Assembly: GCA_907165275.2 (NCBI GenBank)
Contig: OU015663.1
Location: 6,026,501 to 6,090,500 of the forward strand
Direction of reading: 5' to 3'
DNA from: Zygaena filipendulae
Lineage: Eukaryota; Arthropoda; Insecta; Lepidoptera; Zygaenidae
DNA: 64,000 nt
A program made the translations under genes and the position numbers. Every line of letters starts with the position of its first letter. Within the stretch, counting starts at the first letter, position 1. The notes under the pieces were generated by a model. It ran no database searches and was not told where the DNA came from. It saw nothing but the letters and a program-made list of their open reading frames with translations. Positions 51,936-63,977 of the stretch are shown here, one piece after another.

Positions 51936-54900
51936 AGATTTCTCAGATCTCAAGGTAAATAATTATATTTCTCTCAGAATAACACGCTAAATTTATTTTC
52001 AGAAGTGACAATTGTTTCAAATTTTAGGCCCCACCGATATTTGATGACCTGAACGAACGTTTAAAAGAATATTTATTGAAACCAGAGAGGTTGTCTATAC
52101 ACCAATGGGAGAGATCACAGACTCATTGGCATCGGGAGCCTAACATCGAATCACTATTCACAGTGGATGATGACGACTTTCTGGAACCTGATACTACCCT
52201 TGAGGCATGTATTCAATAATAAAGTTGTAAAGATTATACGTCCTAATAATAATAATCCACTTCACAACACACAGATCTACTTGATCCCACACACTAAACT
52301 ATAAGCTTGTGTCATGAAAACCAAGCAATTGTGGTATATGTATATACTACATATTATTACATACTAGCTGTGCCCCACACTTTCACGCGCGGTAACAAAC
52401 ATCCAAACATCCACACTTTCACATTTATAATATTAGTAGCATAATATAATATTATTATGTATTATACTATAGAGTATATACATGCCTAGACTGAAAGACT
52501 GAAACTTGGATTGAAAATTAATTCTGAGATTGTAATGAACCAGTGGAATTTTTATTTCAATTGAATTTTCGCGCGGCAACGCTAGATGCTATACTTTCAC
52601 TCCATTAGAAAACAATACGACTGCAAAAGAGATAGACTGTTCTGACATACACTGTGAGCACTGTTTAACAAACAGCTTAGTTATACGTTATACCTTAAAG
52701 TGCTTGCATTGCATATTGGAACACACCCTAGGTAGTTTACTAACAGAGTGATGTCACCAATATGGCGAATGACGTTTTAAAACCAATTAAAAAAGACAAT
52801 TCAAAAAATATAATTATAAAATTCATATCGCATTTTTATACATAAATAAATATTGACGTTTCTTGAACACTTTTTTCGAAATCTACCATAAACATGTATT
52901 TATATATTTTTTCTTACATGGTCTAAAATACCCTAATTTACTTATTTATTTAACAAGTTTTTTTAATGACACTTGGTTATTTAATTTTAAAATGTTTTAG
53001 GTGGTGAGGGATCTAATAACAGGTGAAATCACTGGCATACAAGAAATAAATGTCCCCATAGAAGATGAAGAAGATAGTCTGTCTATGTCGAGGGCCCCTT
53101 TGCCACCAAATCTTGCCACTAGAGGAACCACCACACAGAACCCATTTCTGCCAGCTGGCTTTGAAGAGGAATTGCAAAAGATGCTTGATGAAGCTGCAAA
53201 ACATGAAGAAATACACTTAGATCTAGAAAATGATGAACCTGGAAAGTTCTTAGGAGAAGGTACCTATACTAATTACATATATTTAGACAAATTGTTTGTC
53301 CAAACTTTTGTAGTCTATAACAATAAAGTCAGAACTACTTAAACAATTTTAGATAATGGTCTAAAAGTAGTTTAGATTAGGGATCATTGTGTACCAAGAT
53401 TGTAATTTTTGTTTTATTGTACCAAGATCCTGTGTACCAAGATCCTGTGTACCAAGATCCTGTGTACCAAGATTATAATTCTTGTTTTAACATAATTTTG
53501 TCCCGTAGCTTACAACACCGCTCAAGTTAACTGACTGCACCTGCACAAATTACATAGACTTATGTCTACTGACTGTCAAATGAGACAGACATAAGTCTGT
53601 TTAATTCGTGCCTCAATTCATGCAGTCAGTCGACTTGAGTGGTATTGTAAGCTAAAGGAAGATTTTGATAATTTATTAAAAAAAAAATTGTAGCTCTACA
53701 TTACATATGGTTTTATTTTTCAACAGATCTTCTCAATACAGCACCAGGTTATAATGAGAGTGTTATCTTTGCTGAAGATGGCATGACAGTCATTAATCAA
53801 CCAGGCTTGGATAAGACTGAAACATTCATAAACAAAGAAAACATCAATGTTCAAGCTAAAATCAATTTAGAAGAAATAGTTCACTCCAACACTCATCTTT
53901 TAGGTATATTTTTTTATATAAAAAAAAAGTTTAACTATATTTTTACTGAAGGTGAATGAGCAAAAAATTAAAGGCGATAATCTTTGGAAAAAGCTGATGA
54001 TAAATAAACTGCTTTAAAATGTGCAAAATTATAGTAATAATTATTATATTAATATTAAATATAATAATTAATGTTTAGTTTTGTAATTTCTTTAATTGAT
54101 CTCATATTAAACTTATTAAACTGTTATACTTAAGATAGGTTGTAAGTGCATAGTATTTAAATATTTAAAATTAAGTTAAACTTCTGTTATTCATAATAGT
54201 GAAGTACTACGAGTTGGTAATGCTGGCTTCTGAAACACAGGTTTATCCTACATCAGAAGCCAGCAGCTCTTTGTATTAGAGATAAGTAACGAAGTTTATT
54301 CAATAAATTCATTTCATTAATAATCTTGTTGACAATCAGAGTATAACTAATAACATTGCAACAATACAATGAGCTCAAATTCCTGACCACATATATTGAA
54401 ATATTAATAGACACTACATAATTCTGTTTATGTAATAAGTACTGTTTTTTTTTTTCAAATATTAATGCATTGTATATTTTCCTAGATTTGTGGAAGGATG
54501 ATAATGAAGAGCTTCCACAAAAACCGCAACAGCCAATCAAAAAACAAGAGGAATCAGATTCATACACCGAAGACAATTTTCTAGAAAACACCATTATACA
54601 CCCTCCAATAGAATATCCTGAAATTCCTGTGCTCAATATAACAAACTCTGCGCCAAAACTAGGTGTCACATCAACAGAATGGGCTGAAGTTATTGATGTG
54701 TCTTTACCTGTGCCAGAATTTAAAGAGAAAATACCAAATATGGCGCATGATTATCCGTTTGAGTTGGATAATTTTCAGAAGCAGGTTAATTATTTATTCA
54801 CTCACCTACCACTAGCAGATGCCTGCAGTTTTTACCTTGATTGAATTTCGGGATTCCCTCATATAGTGTTAGTGTTTGTCACTCCCAACCATATCTGTTC

Positions 54901-57900
54901 AAAATATCAAGTCGATCCATTGCTCCATTTTAAAGTGAAAACAGGAAAAATGCTTTATATAAATAGGTAAATATAAAATAAAGATTTGAGGCATGACATC
55001 AGTTTTAAGCAAGGTCGTTTTGTTTATCATCAACTCTTCTAGTTTGAATTTGAACCTCAGAGCAAATGTTTGAATTTACTAATGCTGAGGTAAAATGTAC
55101 ATTGTTATGTCCATTTTAAAGGAAAATTGTTGTAGGCTATATTGAAACTGGAAGAAGGTCACCACGTATTTGTGGCAGCGCACACATCGGCCGGAAAAAC
55201 TGTAGTCGCTGAGTATGCTATAGCCATGTCAAGAAGGAACTGCACCAGGTAAGCATGATGGATTTTGAGGTTCAGATTGGGTTAGGTCTAGAAAAAAAAA
55301 TAGAGACAATTATTACCCTAGTGCACTTAGTGCAGTGGTTCCCAAAGTATGGGTCGCGACCCACCGATGGGTCACGAGCGAATATTATGGGTGGGTCCTG
55401 AAAAACGAAAATACCAAAATAAATGGATGTAAGTATCAAACTCATTGAGATTAAAATTAACTAAAATTGAAATTGATGATAAAATTTTTCCTTCATGAAA
55501 ATAAAATTAACTAAAATTGATATTGATAATAGTAATTATTCTTCATGAAAACCAAGTGGTGAGTCTCGAGTTTAGAAATTATTGTTAGGTTGGTCGCAAA
55601 CCATTCAACTTTGCGAACCACTGCCCTATGGGTAAAGCGGGTGATAATGTTCGAGAAATTTTTGTACATTTTTTATTGTGTTCCTTTTTTTTTTATAAAA
55701 GAGCAATCTACACGTCTCCTATAAAGGCGCTATCGAACCAGAAGTACAACGACTTCAACAAAATGTTCGGCGAGGTTGGTCTGCTGACCGGCGACCTGCA
55801 GATCAACGCGACCGCGCCCTGTCTAGTCATGACCACCGAGATCCTGCGCTCCATGCTCTACTGCGGCTCTGACGTCACCAGAGACCTCGAGTTCGTCATA
55901 TTCGACGAAGTCCATTATATTAACAACACTGAAGTAATTTAACTTGTTTATTTACTAGCTGTTTCTCCCGCATTAATTTTGTAGTTCTCGCAAGAATTCC
56001 GGGATAAAAAAAATTCTGTTCATCGTGTATGCGAAATTTCATGACGATTGGTTTAGTAGTTAAGGCGTGAAAGCGTAACACACAAACAAATAAACTCACC
56101 TTCGCGTTTATTAGTAAGGATAACACAAATGGCAGCGCGCTCGCCCAGCTGCACAAATAGGTACGAGAGTTATTCTTTTTTTTCTAACCAGACTGAGCCA
56201 CAGCAACGCGTGGCCAGCCCCCCTGAGCCAAAAGAAAAAAAAATCAAATATAAGGCAAATTTGTCGTGATCACGTGACATGACGATACGTTCCTTAGTTT
56301 TCTGTAGCGATAACTATTATAGATTGTCAACTTAGCTAAGGGGGCTGGTCCAGCTAATGAATATAAATCCAGCTGGTCCCGGCGCGACAGTTCTACCTAC
56401 GTCAATTTCTTTATTTTCTCTTTTACCCTTACCACCAACCCCGTAGTATCTACGAAAGACTTGCTTCTGGGTCATTAATATTACGTTACTAACAAATCCC
56501 TGCATTGACTTTTACATAAATTAAGTTTTACAAAAGCATGGCGGTGAAAGAATCAATATTAGAATGGAATAGAATTACTTTACAGCCGATCTCTGTCGAC
56601 TCGTCATAATCACGTGTACTGGTGTCGCGTCAGCGCGGCCACGTGTGGGAGGAGGTGCTGATCCTGCTGCCGGCGCACGTGTGCGTGGTGATGCTGAGCG
56701 CGACGGTGCCCAACACGCTGCAGTTCGCGGACTGGGTGGGGCGCACCAAGCGCCGCCGCGTCTTCGTCGTGTCCACGCCCAAGAGGCCGGTGCCGCTATG
56801 CCACTACTTGTACACGGGTCGGTTCCATACGTTACCCTTTAGGGAGCGTTCAAGTATTACGTCCCCCCCCCCCCCCTCCCCCTAAAACGTTACGTAGCCA
56901 CCGAGTGACCATTTTTACCTAAAAGTCACAATTATGTGTCGTAAATTACCGGAAAGTCGCTAAAATACCTTTGTTATTATTTTAATCGCGTTAATATTAT
57001 TTATTAACATTTGAAATAGCTTGTTTAAAAGCAAGAGATTTCTAATGTTCAAACACTCCCTCCCGCCCGTAACACATTGTGACGTTTTACTAGAGACACC
57101 CCCCCCCCTTTCTAAATTCGTCATGTATAGAAAAATGTAGCACAATAGTTAAATTGTAAAATTACTAAATTTGAATGTTAGTAATGTTGTAATCTCGGCG
57201 ACTCTGTAATTTCACGACAAACTTATCTAAGTTTAGTGACATGAAAATCATGATTTCTGTACCTTTTTCTTGAATAAATAAATAAATAATAATAACTTAA
57301 TACTTGAACGCTCCTTTAGGCTAAAGCCACACTACAAAGAGCTTCGCTTTTTGCTAAAAGCCAGGAAACTCGCAGGAAGGAGCAGACATATCGCATACTA
57401 TCGTAGCTGACCACACTGCAAGCGACGCCACTAGGTAGGTAATAATAAAAAAACGTGGTATATACTACATATAATTACTTATATATAATACTATACATAT
57501 TATATAAACACCCAGACTGGAAAATGGAACCCTATGTTCATCACACAAAGTCCATCCCCACCGGGAATCGAACCCGGAACCCCTTGATTAGCGGGTAGGC
57601 ATGGTGACCTCTGACCTCTCTGACCACTAGGTGTCTGGCTAGTTAGTTGTATGCAAATTTGTCCATTGTCCGTTCACTAAGAATACTAAGATTAGTCGCT
57701 CGGCGAGTATCTTGACCCTTAGCAGTAAGCGAAGCTCTTTGTGGTGTGACTTAGCGTTACCGTTGTTACGGCTTCCCCCGCGACATGAAGTTTCGATTTC
57801 GAATGAGATTTAAGCACTAGCTGTTACCCTGCTGTTACACAGTATCCTGACACTCGCCTGCACTACATTATCGCCGATGATTGTTGATCGTGTGATCGGC

Positions 57901-60900
57901 GATCAACGCGATCACAGGCGATATTCCTTATGATGCGTTCCCAAAAACCGACAATTCACGGGTCGAAGGCGATCATCTGTCGATGATCGGCGAGTACAGC
58001 CGAGTATGCCCTCTACAGTATCGTGCTCGCTCATAATCGTCTGTACTCGGTGATAATGTAGTGCAGGCATCAGAGATAATTTAGCTTTCATATAATAATT
58101 GTAACGAAAAATTAACACGTACACCACACAAGAAACTCTAAAATGTAAATGCTATGTATCTAAAGTATGTGGCGTAGTTTCATTGGAGTATTATTGTATT
58201 TTTTTTATTTTAGGATCTGGCGGCAAATCAAAGAATGAAAGGTTCCAAGTGGTTGATCAAGATGGAAACTTCCTTCTCAGAGGATATAATGAAGCTGTTG
58301 CTGCCAAAAAGGCCAGAGAGAACGATTATAAAAAGAATTTTGGACCTAAAGGTAATTGAACCCACCCGCAACTCTTTTATTAGTGTTATTTTAAGCATAC
58401 ACTGAAATTACGATCGTGCACACTCTCCATAAAGTCCAAATTACAATGGACATAATTTATTTGTCAAATAAACAGCAGTAAAATTCTAATTTTGGAGCAC
58501 CTGTACAGTCTTCCTATGTTTCAAACTGTAGGTGGCAAGCAATTTATGAGCTCGAAAGCCGAACAGACTATGTGGGTGGCTTTCATAGACCATTTGCGGC
58601 AGTGCGACAAGCTGCCCGTGGTGGCGTTCACACTCTCACGTAACAGGTTGGTTTTTTTATATACTCGTACCAAAGAATAGAGATTATAATAAAATCTAAA
58701 GAAGCGACACTCTCTGTATCCCATGCCTCCTTATATCCGCGATAACGACCTTGGTAAAGATATTTTAGTCTATCTCTACATACTTGAATCAGTTCATTTG
58801 TATTTACTATTTAGTGTCATCGGGCTGCTCGTACTACATACGCTATAGCCTACGATTTAGTGTGCTTTGATTTCGTGATTTGTCAAAAAAAATTTATTTT
58901 TATCAAGATTTATTTAAATTTCAAATTCCAAGTTTAGTTCGGAACTCCGATACATAGGTATTTCTGTATTTCCATGACTTCAAAACTGATACCACTCGTA
59001 TACAAATTTTCACCCATCTTTCCACCCTCTTGGAGGTTGAATTTTAAAATAATCCGTTCTTGTTATTTGCCAAGATTATAAAAAGAAAGTATTATTTATT
59101 TTTCATGTTTTTTAACTTCATTGGTATCGAGTTAAATTAATCAATGACAAAACTTTTTTAAAAGATTTCACCTCCTCACTGATAACATTTAAGCGTTTTT
59201 TTCGTCATTCATCCGCACTTAGTATACAATGGTAGAAACCTATATTTTGAGGGTCAGAGATTATGTATATTTATTGTGTTGTGAATATAATTACAATTCC
59301 TTTTTTTTGAGCGACTGGTGGCGATGTAGCTTCCCGGTCAGATAGCGCTTTGTTATTTTTTTTCACTTCGCCATTTATTTAGATGCGATCAAAACGCCGA
59401 GAACCTCATGTCGGTGGATCTGACGACCGCTAAAGAGAAAAGTTACATTCGCTCCTTCTTCATGAGGTGCCTGCAACGGCTGAAGGAGCCTGATAGAAAA
59501 TTACCACAGGTTTGTCAAAAACTAACTAAAATGAAGTAATGCACCTATACTAATAGTATTATAACGAGGAAAGATTTGATTTTTTGTTTGTTTGTTACGA
59601 TTTAACTCAAACTACTGCACCGATTTCAAAAATTCTTTCACCATTAGAAAGCTACATTATCCCTGAGTAACACAGACTATATTGTAATCCGGAATTCCCG
59701 CGAGAAGTCCGAAATCAACGCGGATGAAACCGCGGGGAACAGCTAGTATAATATAAAACAAAAGGCGTTTGGTTAATTCTGACCTTAACGTTGAGTGCTA
59801 AATGCTATTATCTATTTTTAGGTGGTAAGACTGCAAAGAGTCCTTGAAAATGGTATCGGTGTGCATCACAGCGGTATTCTGCCGCTACTGAAAGAAATCG
59901 TTGAAATGTTATTCCAATCTGGACATGTAAGTCGCCAAGTCTGATTAAATTTATGGTTGCACTTGGTTAAATGTGAAAGTTTGTAGGTACGTGTATGAGT
60001 TAGTATGTTTGTTACTTCTACGGCTTCTACGGCTGGACAATTTTGAATGACAATTATTGGCGCCCAGAGAGAATATTTTGTCGATCAACACATTCAATAT
60101 TTATTAACAAAATTGTACAGCAGCAGTATAATTTAATAAAAGTAACATGAAGTTCACGTTGGTATGATCCATTACAGCTTTATTGCTAGAAGCAATCTAT
60201 TCATAGTGACACTTTCCATACTCAGCTATTTCCGATTTTTTTTCACCGTAATTAATTTAGTGGTCACCTCATACATTATATCATTCGGTATCGCTATTTT
60301 GTTGTATACGTACTACGAAAAAAACATATTTATTCAATTGGAGTATTATGTACACACACTATTTATATTTTGTTTTTAAACCCATTTTTTGGAGCAGTAT
60401 TGCTCACTATTATGCTAAACCACCTTTACTATGGTAGAAACTTTAATTAGAATGAAAAAAAAAACTCCATTTTCGTCATTTCCATTTATCAAAGAACTTT
60501 TTTTTTAAATGTAAAAGGTAAAGATACTGTTCGCGACGGAGACGTTCGCGATGGGCGTGAACATGCCCGCGCGCACCGTCGTGTTCGACGAGGTGACCAA
60601 GTACGACGGCGTCGAGCGGCGCGTGCTGGCGCCCGCCGAGTACATACAGATGGCGGGCCGGGCGGGCCGGAGAGGTGAGTCGTAGACCCAGCCGGGTGAC
60701 ACTCCATACAAATGAACTGATTCAAGTACTTCCCCACAAGTAAAGACGGCCGCCTTGTGTACGTAGATACACGTGTTGTGCGTGTGTGCGTATCGTAAGG
60801 TTGACAGTGAGCTGACACTAACTGTCAGCTCGCTCAATTTACTAACAATAGGTTAAGCAATGTTACTAACAAAATGATCCAAGTTGGTTATAAATAAATA

Positions 60901-63900
60901 AATTATTATTATTATTATTAATAAGTCATAAAACTAAATGTGTGGTTAAACAACTAGAGAACACGTGACCACGTCTTTTGGCAAGAACGTAATTAAGCGC
61001 CGTTTTACGCACACATCGATTGGTTTTTGCCCTCCAATTTTGAACTGAATTTTGAATGAAACTTTCGCTCTTTATGTAATATCTCCATGTGGTGGGCCAA
61101 CTGATGTCATGAGCCACGTTCATGAAAAGAATACACAAATCTGTATTAATAAGATGCAAACGTATATTTTGATGTAGGGTCAACTAGACTCGGGACGCAC
61201 GAAGGAGCGGGACGGGAGGTCACTGCAAACTGATAACAGACTCGCGACTATTACATAATGTGTAACGTACGTACGTGCCAGGTCTGGACGACACGGGCAC
61301 TGTGATAATCCTGTGCAAGGATGGCGTGCCCGACCTCGTGAAGCTGAAGGGCATGATGCTGGGCACGCCGCAGAAGCTCTCCTCGCAGTTCCGGCTCACG
61401 TACGCGATGATACTCAGCCTGCTGCGGTGAGTGCCCCCACGCAATGTGTTGTTTGCAATAAAAACAAATAAGCTCACGGACTTATCAACGCTTGAAAATT
61501 AAAATATTGACAAACTTTTCCTTTTACGACATAAAAATTTAGACCATAAGTCTTTTGAATACAACACCACAGATTTTTTTTACTAGCTTTCATCATAGGT
61601 CCGGCTAGTAGCTTTTCGGTTCTTTCATACTTTGTAGGTACGTAAAGTGTAGGTAGTTATTTCATGACTTTCGACATTTCCTAGCAAATCGGCGAAAATT
61701 ATAAAAACGCCTCCATTTTGTCCGCGTAAAGAGGCAACGATGTCAGATTAGCAACTTTTCGGTTCTCTCATGTAGGTAAACCTACATGACTTTCGACATT
61801 TCCTAGCAAGTCGGCGAAAATTGTCTATTTTGTCCGTGCAGGGTGGCGACGGTGTCTGTGGAGGGCATGATGCAGCGCTCGTTCCGCGAGTTCCACCAGA
61901 TATGCCAGGCGGACAACTACAAGAAGCAGCTGCGGCTCGCCGAGCAGGAGTGCACGGAGAAGTGCAGCGCGCCGCTCGCGCCGCACCTCGCGCCGCTGGC
62001 TGCGTTCCACGACACCGCCGCGGCGTACGTCGACGTGCTGGCGGAGATCATGCCGATACTGCTCGGACAGGCGAAGGTGGCCAAGGAGTTGGTGCCCGGC
62101 AAGGTGCTGCTGGTGTCCGCCGGGCCGCACATCAACCAGCTGGCGGTGCTTTTGAATTGTAGCGGTTAGTAGAAATATGCCCTTACTTTTCTTTTTAAGG
62201 TTCTTTTCAGGTCAAATAAAAAAATATTCGAAGTTGACCCATAAATATGGCTGTTTTTGACGTCAATAAGATTACAATAATCATGTCACAACCCATAAAA
62301 TATTCGCCCTTTCATACCTCAAAAGGAAAAAGGATTCCTAATAATATCGCTTCGGTTTGTCTGTCAAGATAAGGGAATGAAATCATATATAATACTTTCC
62401 GTTCACCTAGAATCATGAAATTTGGCTAAAAGCAATGGCTTATAGTACAAGTAATGGGATAAAGTTGAAAACCGTTAATTTTTACTTACATCACAAACTC
62501 TTTTCCAACACACAGCTGCAATGACAGCTCTCAAATTACCACTACATTTATTTTTTACACCTACGTACCTTACCATTTCACCACTACGTTTTATGATTTC
62601 TAGGGCCACGTCAAACACCGTACAAAGTGTTGCTGCTGAACACGGCCGTGCAAGAAACAGTGAAGTTGAACTTCGACGTCGACGAGAACTGGTACAGGAT
62701 GCTGAGCTTCTCGGCTCTCTATGACGGCATAGGTAATACCATTGACTACGTACATATTATGTTAAACTAATCCATATACATTATACATACACATATATAA
62801 AGAAACTTATCAGCACAGACTAAATATCCATACAGTTGTCCTGATCAGTGCAGAGCAGTGGAACTTGTCCGGACGGGTCAGTCCCCTCCACTGCATAATG
62901 ATTTTGACACAGTTGAAACGTTTTTGTTAATCCTTTATTGTATATATCGCAATTTATCGCATTCTCAATGACAATGTTTTGCGCCAACCAACACTACAGG
63001 CTCTTAACCGATAAAACAATGCAATTATTTTAGGTACCGAAGAAACTACGTTAGACCACCTTATAATGTGCATAGCGCCAAAGAATGTGATTGCTGTAAC
63101 AAAAATGAATCTTAAAATAGATGCCAAACTTATCATACAAGATTGGGAGCAGAGACAAATGCCAAGGTAAGTATTTTTATAGATACAATAACTTCTGGTC
63201 ATATCTACACTATACTCATTTAGTCACGTATTTACTGTGTGTAGAATATTGTAGAAAAAAAAAATATTTGTTAATGCCAACAAAGAATATTTTGGAAAGC
63301 TAATATTTGCTCATAACCGTGGAGCGTCTACCCCACCCTACGTTGCCGCTTTAGTTAATTACTAGCTGTTCCCCATTTCAGAATTCCCGCAGGAATTCGG
63401 GGATAAAAGTACCCTGTGTACCCTTCTCTGTACCCCTGACAATGTGACTACAAATTTTCATGATAATCGGTTGAGCCGTTAAGGCGTGAAAACGTAAGAA
63501 ACAAACAAATTCACATTCGCGCTTATAATACTAGTAAGGATTTCAACCAATTTACACACATGGACTTATTATATACCTAAACCTTCCTCATGAATCACTC
63601 TGTCTATTGGTGAAAACCGCGTGAAAATCCTTTCAATCGCGAACAGACAGACAGACAGACACGGCGGAGGACTTTGTTTTATAATATGTATGTAAACCCT
63701 TACATACATATAAGGATACTAAACTATCACCTAGCCAAAAGATTGACTGGTATTGAATGCTTCTTTAAAAAAAAAAATTTCTTTCTGTGTGATTTCGCGT
63801 AGATTCAAAGACGCGCCGGTGGGGTCGAGCTGCGCGGGCGCGGTGCAGGAGCTGTCCCGGCTGTCGCACGCGGCGCGCACCGGGGCCGCCGCGCTCGAGC

Positions 63901-63977
63901 GCGTCGACCTCACGCAGTCGCTGGTCATCACCTCGGGGGAGATACTGCACACACTCGACAAGATGAACAAACTCAAG
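51928..63977 (+). CDS. Ski2/SKIV2L (twister) DEVH-box RNA helicase, 18 exons, 3' end outside window
   Basis: Ski2 is the helicase of the Ski complex, which feeds mRNA into the cytoplasmic exosome for 3'-5' decay. Exons: 51928-51954, 52028-52204, 53001-53259, 53727-53903, 54486-54784, 55136-55248, 55702-55933, 56634-56817, 58214-58351, 58532-58646, 59383-59509, 59822-59926, 60518-60674, 61282-61426, 61842-62164, 62604-62732, 63034-63166, 63803-63977. All stay in frame for 1005 codons of about 1200 expected. Motifs: Q-motif [11 protein letters not shown] before AHTSAGKT (328-335), DEVH (419-422), SATVPN (450-455), [13 protein letters not shown] (658-670) and [10 protein letters not shown] (695-704). 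The arch/DSHCT part is incomplete. Intron 2 is GC-AG. The start has G at -3 and +4. Exons 8, 13-15 and 18 are far more GC-rich than the others. Confidence 0.95.
52252..52320. repeat. Short dispersed repeat in Ski2 intron 2
   Basis: cacttcacaacacacagatc, then cttgatcccacac and ataagcttgtgtcatgaaaa match 18586-18650. A decayed CTAG repeat follows (about 52370-52440). Confidence 0.5.
53419..53475. repeat. Minisatellite, 15-bp unit (gtgtaccaagatcct)
   Basis: Three to four perfect units lie in tandem in Ski2 intron 3, with a fourth partial unit to the left (gtgtaccaagattgtaattt). Confidence 0.85.
53506..53654. mobile_element. Small hairpin MITE in Ski2 intron 3
   Basis: tagcttacaacaccgctcaa is mirrored at the right end by ttgagtggtattgtaagcta. 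Inside, agacttatgtct and agacataagtct also mirror each other. Confidence 0.7.
55333..55623. mobile_element. hAT-like non-autonomous element in Ski2 intron 6
   Basis: The left end cagtggttcccaaagtatgg with gggtcgcgaccc is mirrored loosely by gcgaaccactg at the right. CAGTGGTTC-type ends are common in hAT elements. A matching 8-base target duplication is not seen. Confidence 0.5.
55957..56129 (-). repeat. CTAG-type repeat in Ski2 intron 7
   Basis: CTAGctgtttctcccgcatt, gtagttctcgcaagaattcc, catgacgattggtttagtag and ttagtaaggata fix the family and orientation. Confidence 0.6.
56839..57318. mobile_element. TIR element at the start of Ski2 intron 8
   Basis: ttagggagcgttcaagtatt at the left is mirrored by aatacttgaacgctccttta at the right. 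A C run (cccccccccccc) is near the left end. The element begins about 20 bases after the exon 8 splice donor. Confidence 0.7.
57320..57755. mobile_element. TIR element split by a SINE, Ski2 intron 8
   Basis: gctaaagccacactacaaag followed by agcttcgctt is mirrored by aagcgaagct followed by ctttgtggtgtgacttagc. The centre (57431-57650) is a SINE in reverse orientation. Confidence 0.7.
57431..57650 (-). repeat. tRNA-derived SINE nested in a TIR element
   Basis: On the minus strand a strong B box ggttccgggttcgattcccg follows an A-box-like cacctagtggtcagag. The remaining body ends in an AT-rich tail at 57431-57500. Confidence 0.65.
57857..58067. mobile_element. Inverted-repeat MITE (about 210 bp), Ski2 intron 8
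   Basis: cctgcactacattatcgccg at the left is mirrored by cggtgataatgtagtgcagg at the right. The interior is full of gatcggcgat-type motifs. Confidence 0.75.
59545..59746 (+). mobile_element. CTAG-ended repeat (Helitron-like), Ski2 intron 11
   Basis: ctatactaatagtattataa, gtttgttacgatttaactca, ccggaattcccgcgagaagt and cgcggatgaaaccgcgggga-acagCTAG|T. It is a close relative of 20489-20690. Confidence 0.65.
60809..60926. repeat. Hairpin and TTA-repeat tail in Ski2 intron 13
   Basis: gagctgacactaactgtcagctc forms a 9-bp stem. About 70 bases later ttataaataaataaattatt-type sequence ends in TTA repeats, like a LINE or SINE tail. Confidence 0.5.
61609..61858 (+). repeat. Tandem duplication covering the Ski2 exon 15 splice acceptor
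   Basis: tagcttttcggttctttcat...cgacatttcctagcaaatcggcg...ttttgtccgcgtaaagaggc (61609-61746) is repeated as gcaacttttcggttctctca...ttttgtccgtgcag|ggtggc (61749-61858). The second copy carries the functional acceptor and first exon bases. The first is a decayed version with aaag instead of gcag. Confidence 0.7.
62205..62315. repeat. Dispersed repeat, uninterrupted relative of 11876-12310
   Basis: tttttgacgtcaataagatt, then atcatgtcacaacccataaaatattcgccc match the outer parts of the repeat in FMO-B intron 3 across the MITE insertion point there. Confidence 0.55.
63362..63541 (-). repeat. CTAG-type repeat in Ski2 intron 17
   Basis: CTAGctgttccccatttcag, gaattcccgcaggaattcgg, cttctctgtacccctgacaa and gcttataatactagtaagga give a nearly full reverse copy. 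Confidence 0.65.
63560..63700 (-). repeat. CTAG-family remnant with ACAG microsatellite
   Basis: ccttcctcatgaatcactct, gtctattggtgaaaaccgcg and gcgaacagacagacagacag place it in the subfamily at 24140-24345 and 44400-44580. Confidence 0.55.

Noticed and set aside
57540..57620. A possible tRNA gene on the minus strand
   Set aside because: There is a strong B box, but it lies within a SINE nested in a TIR element; the anticodon arm is not convincing.
60489..60837. Minus-strand frames over Ski2 exon 13
   Set aside because: They are antisense to the highly conserved helicase motifs V and VI and are explained by high GC content.
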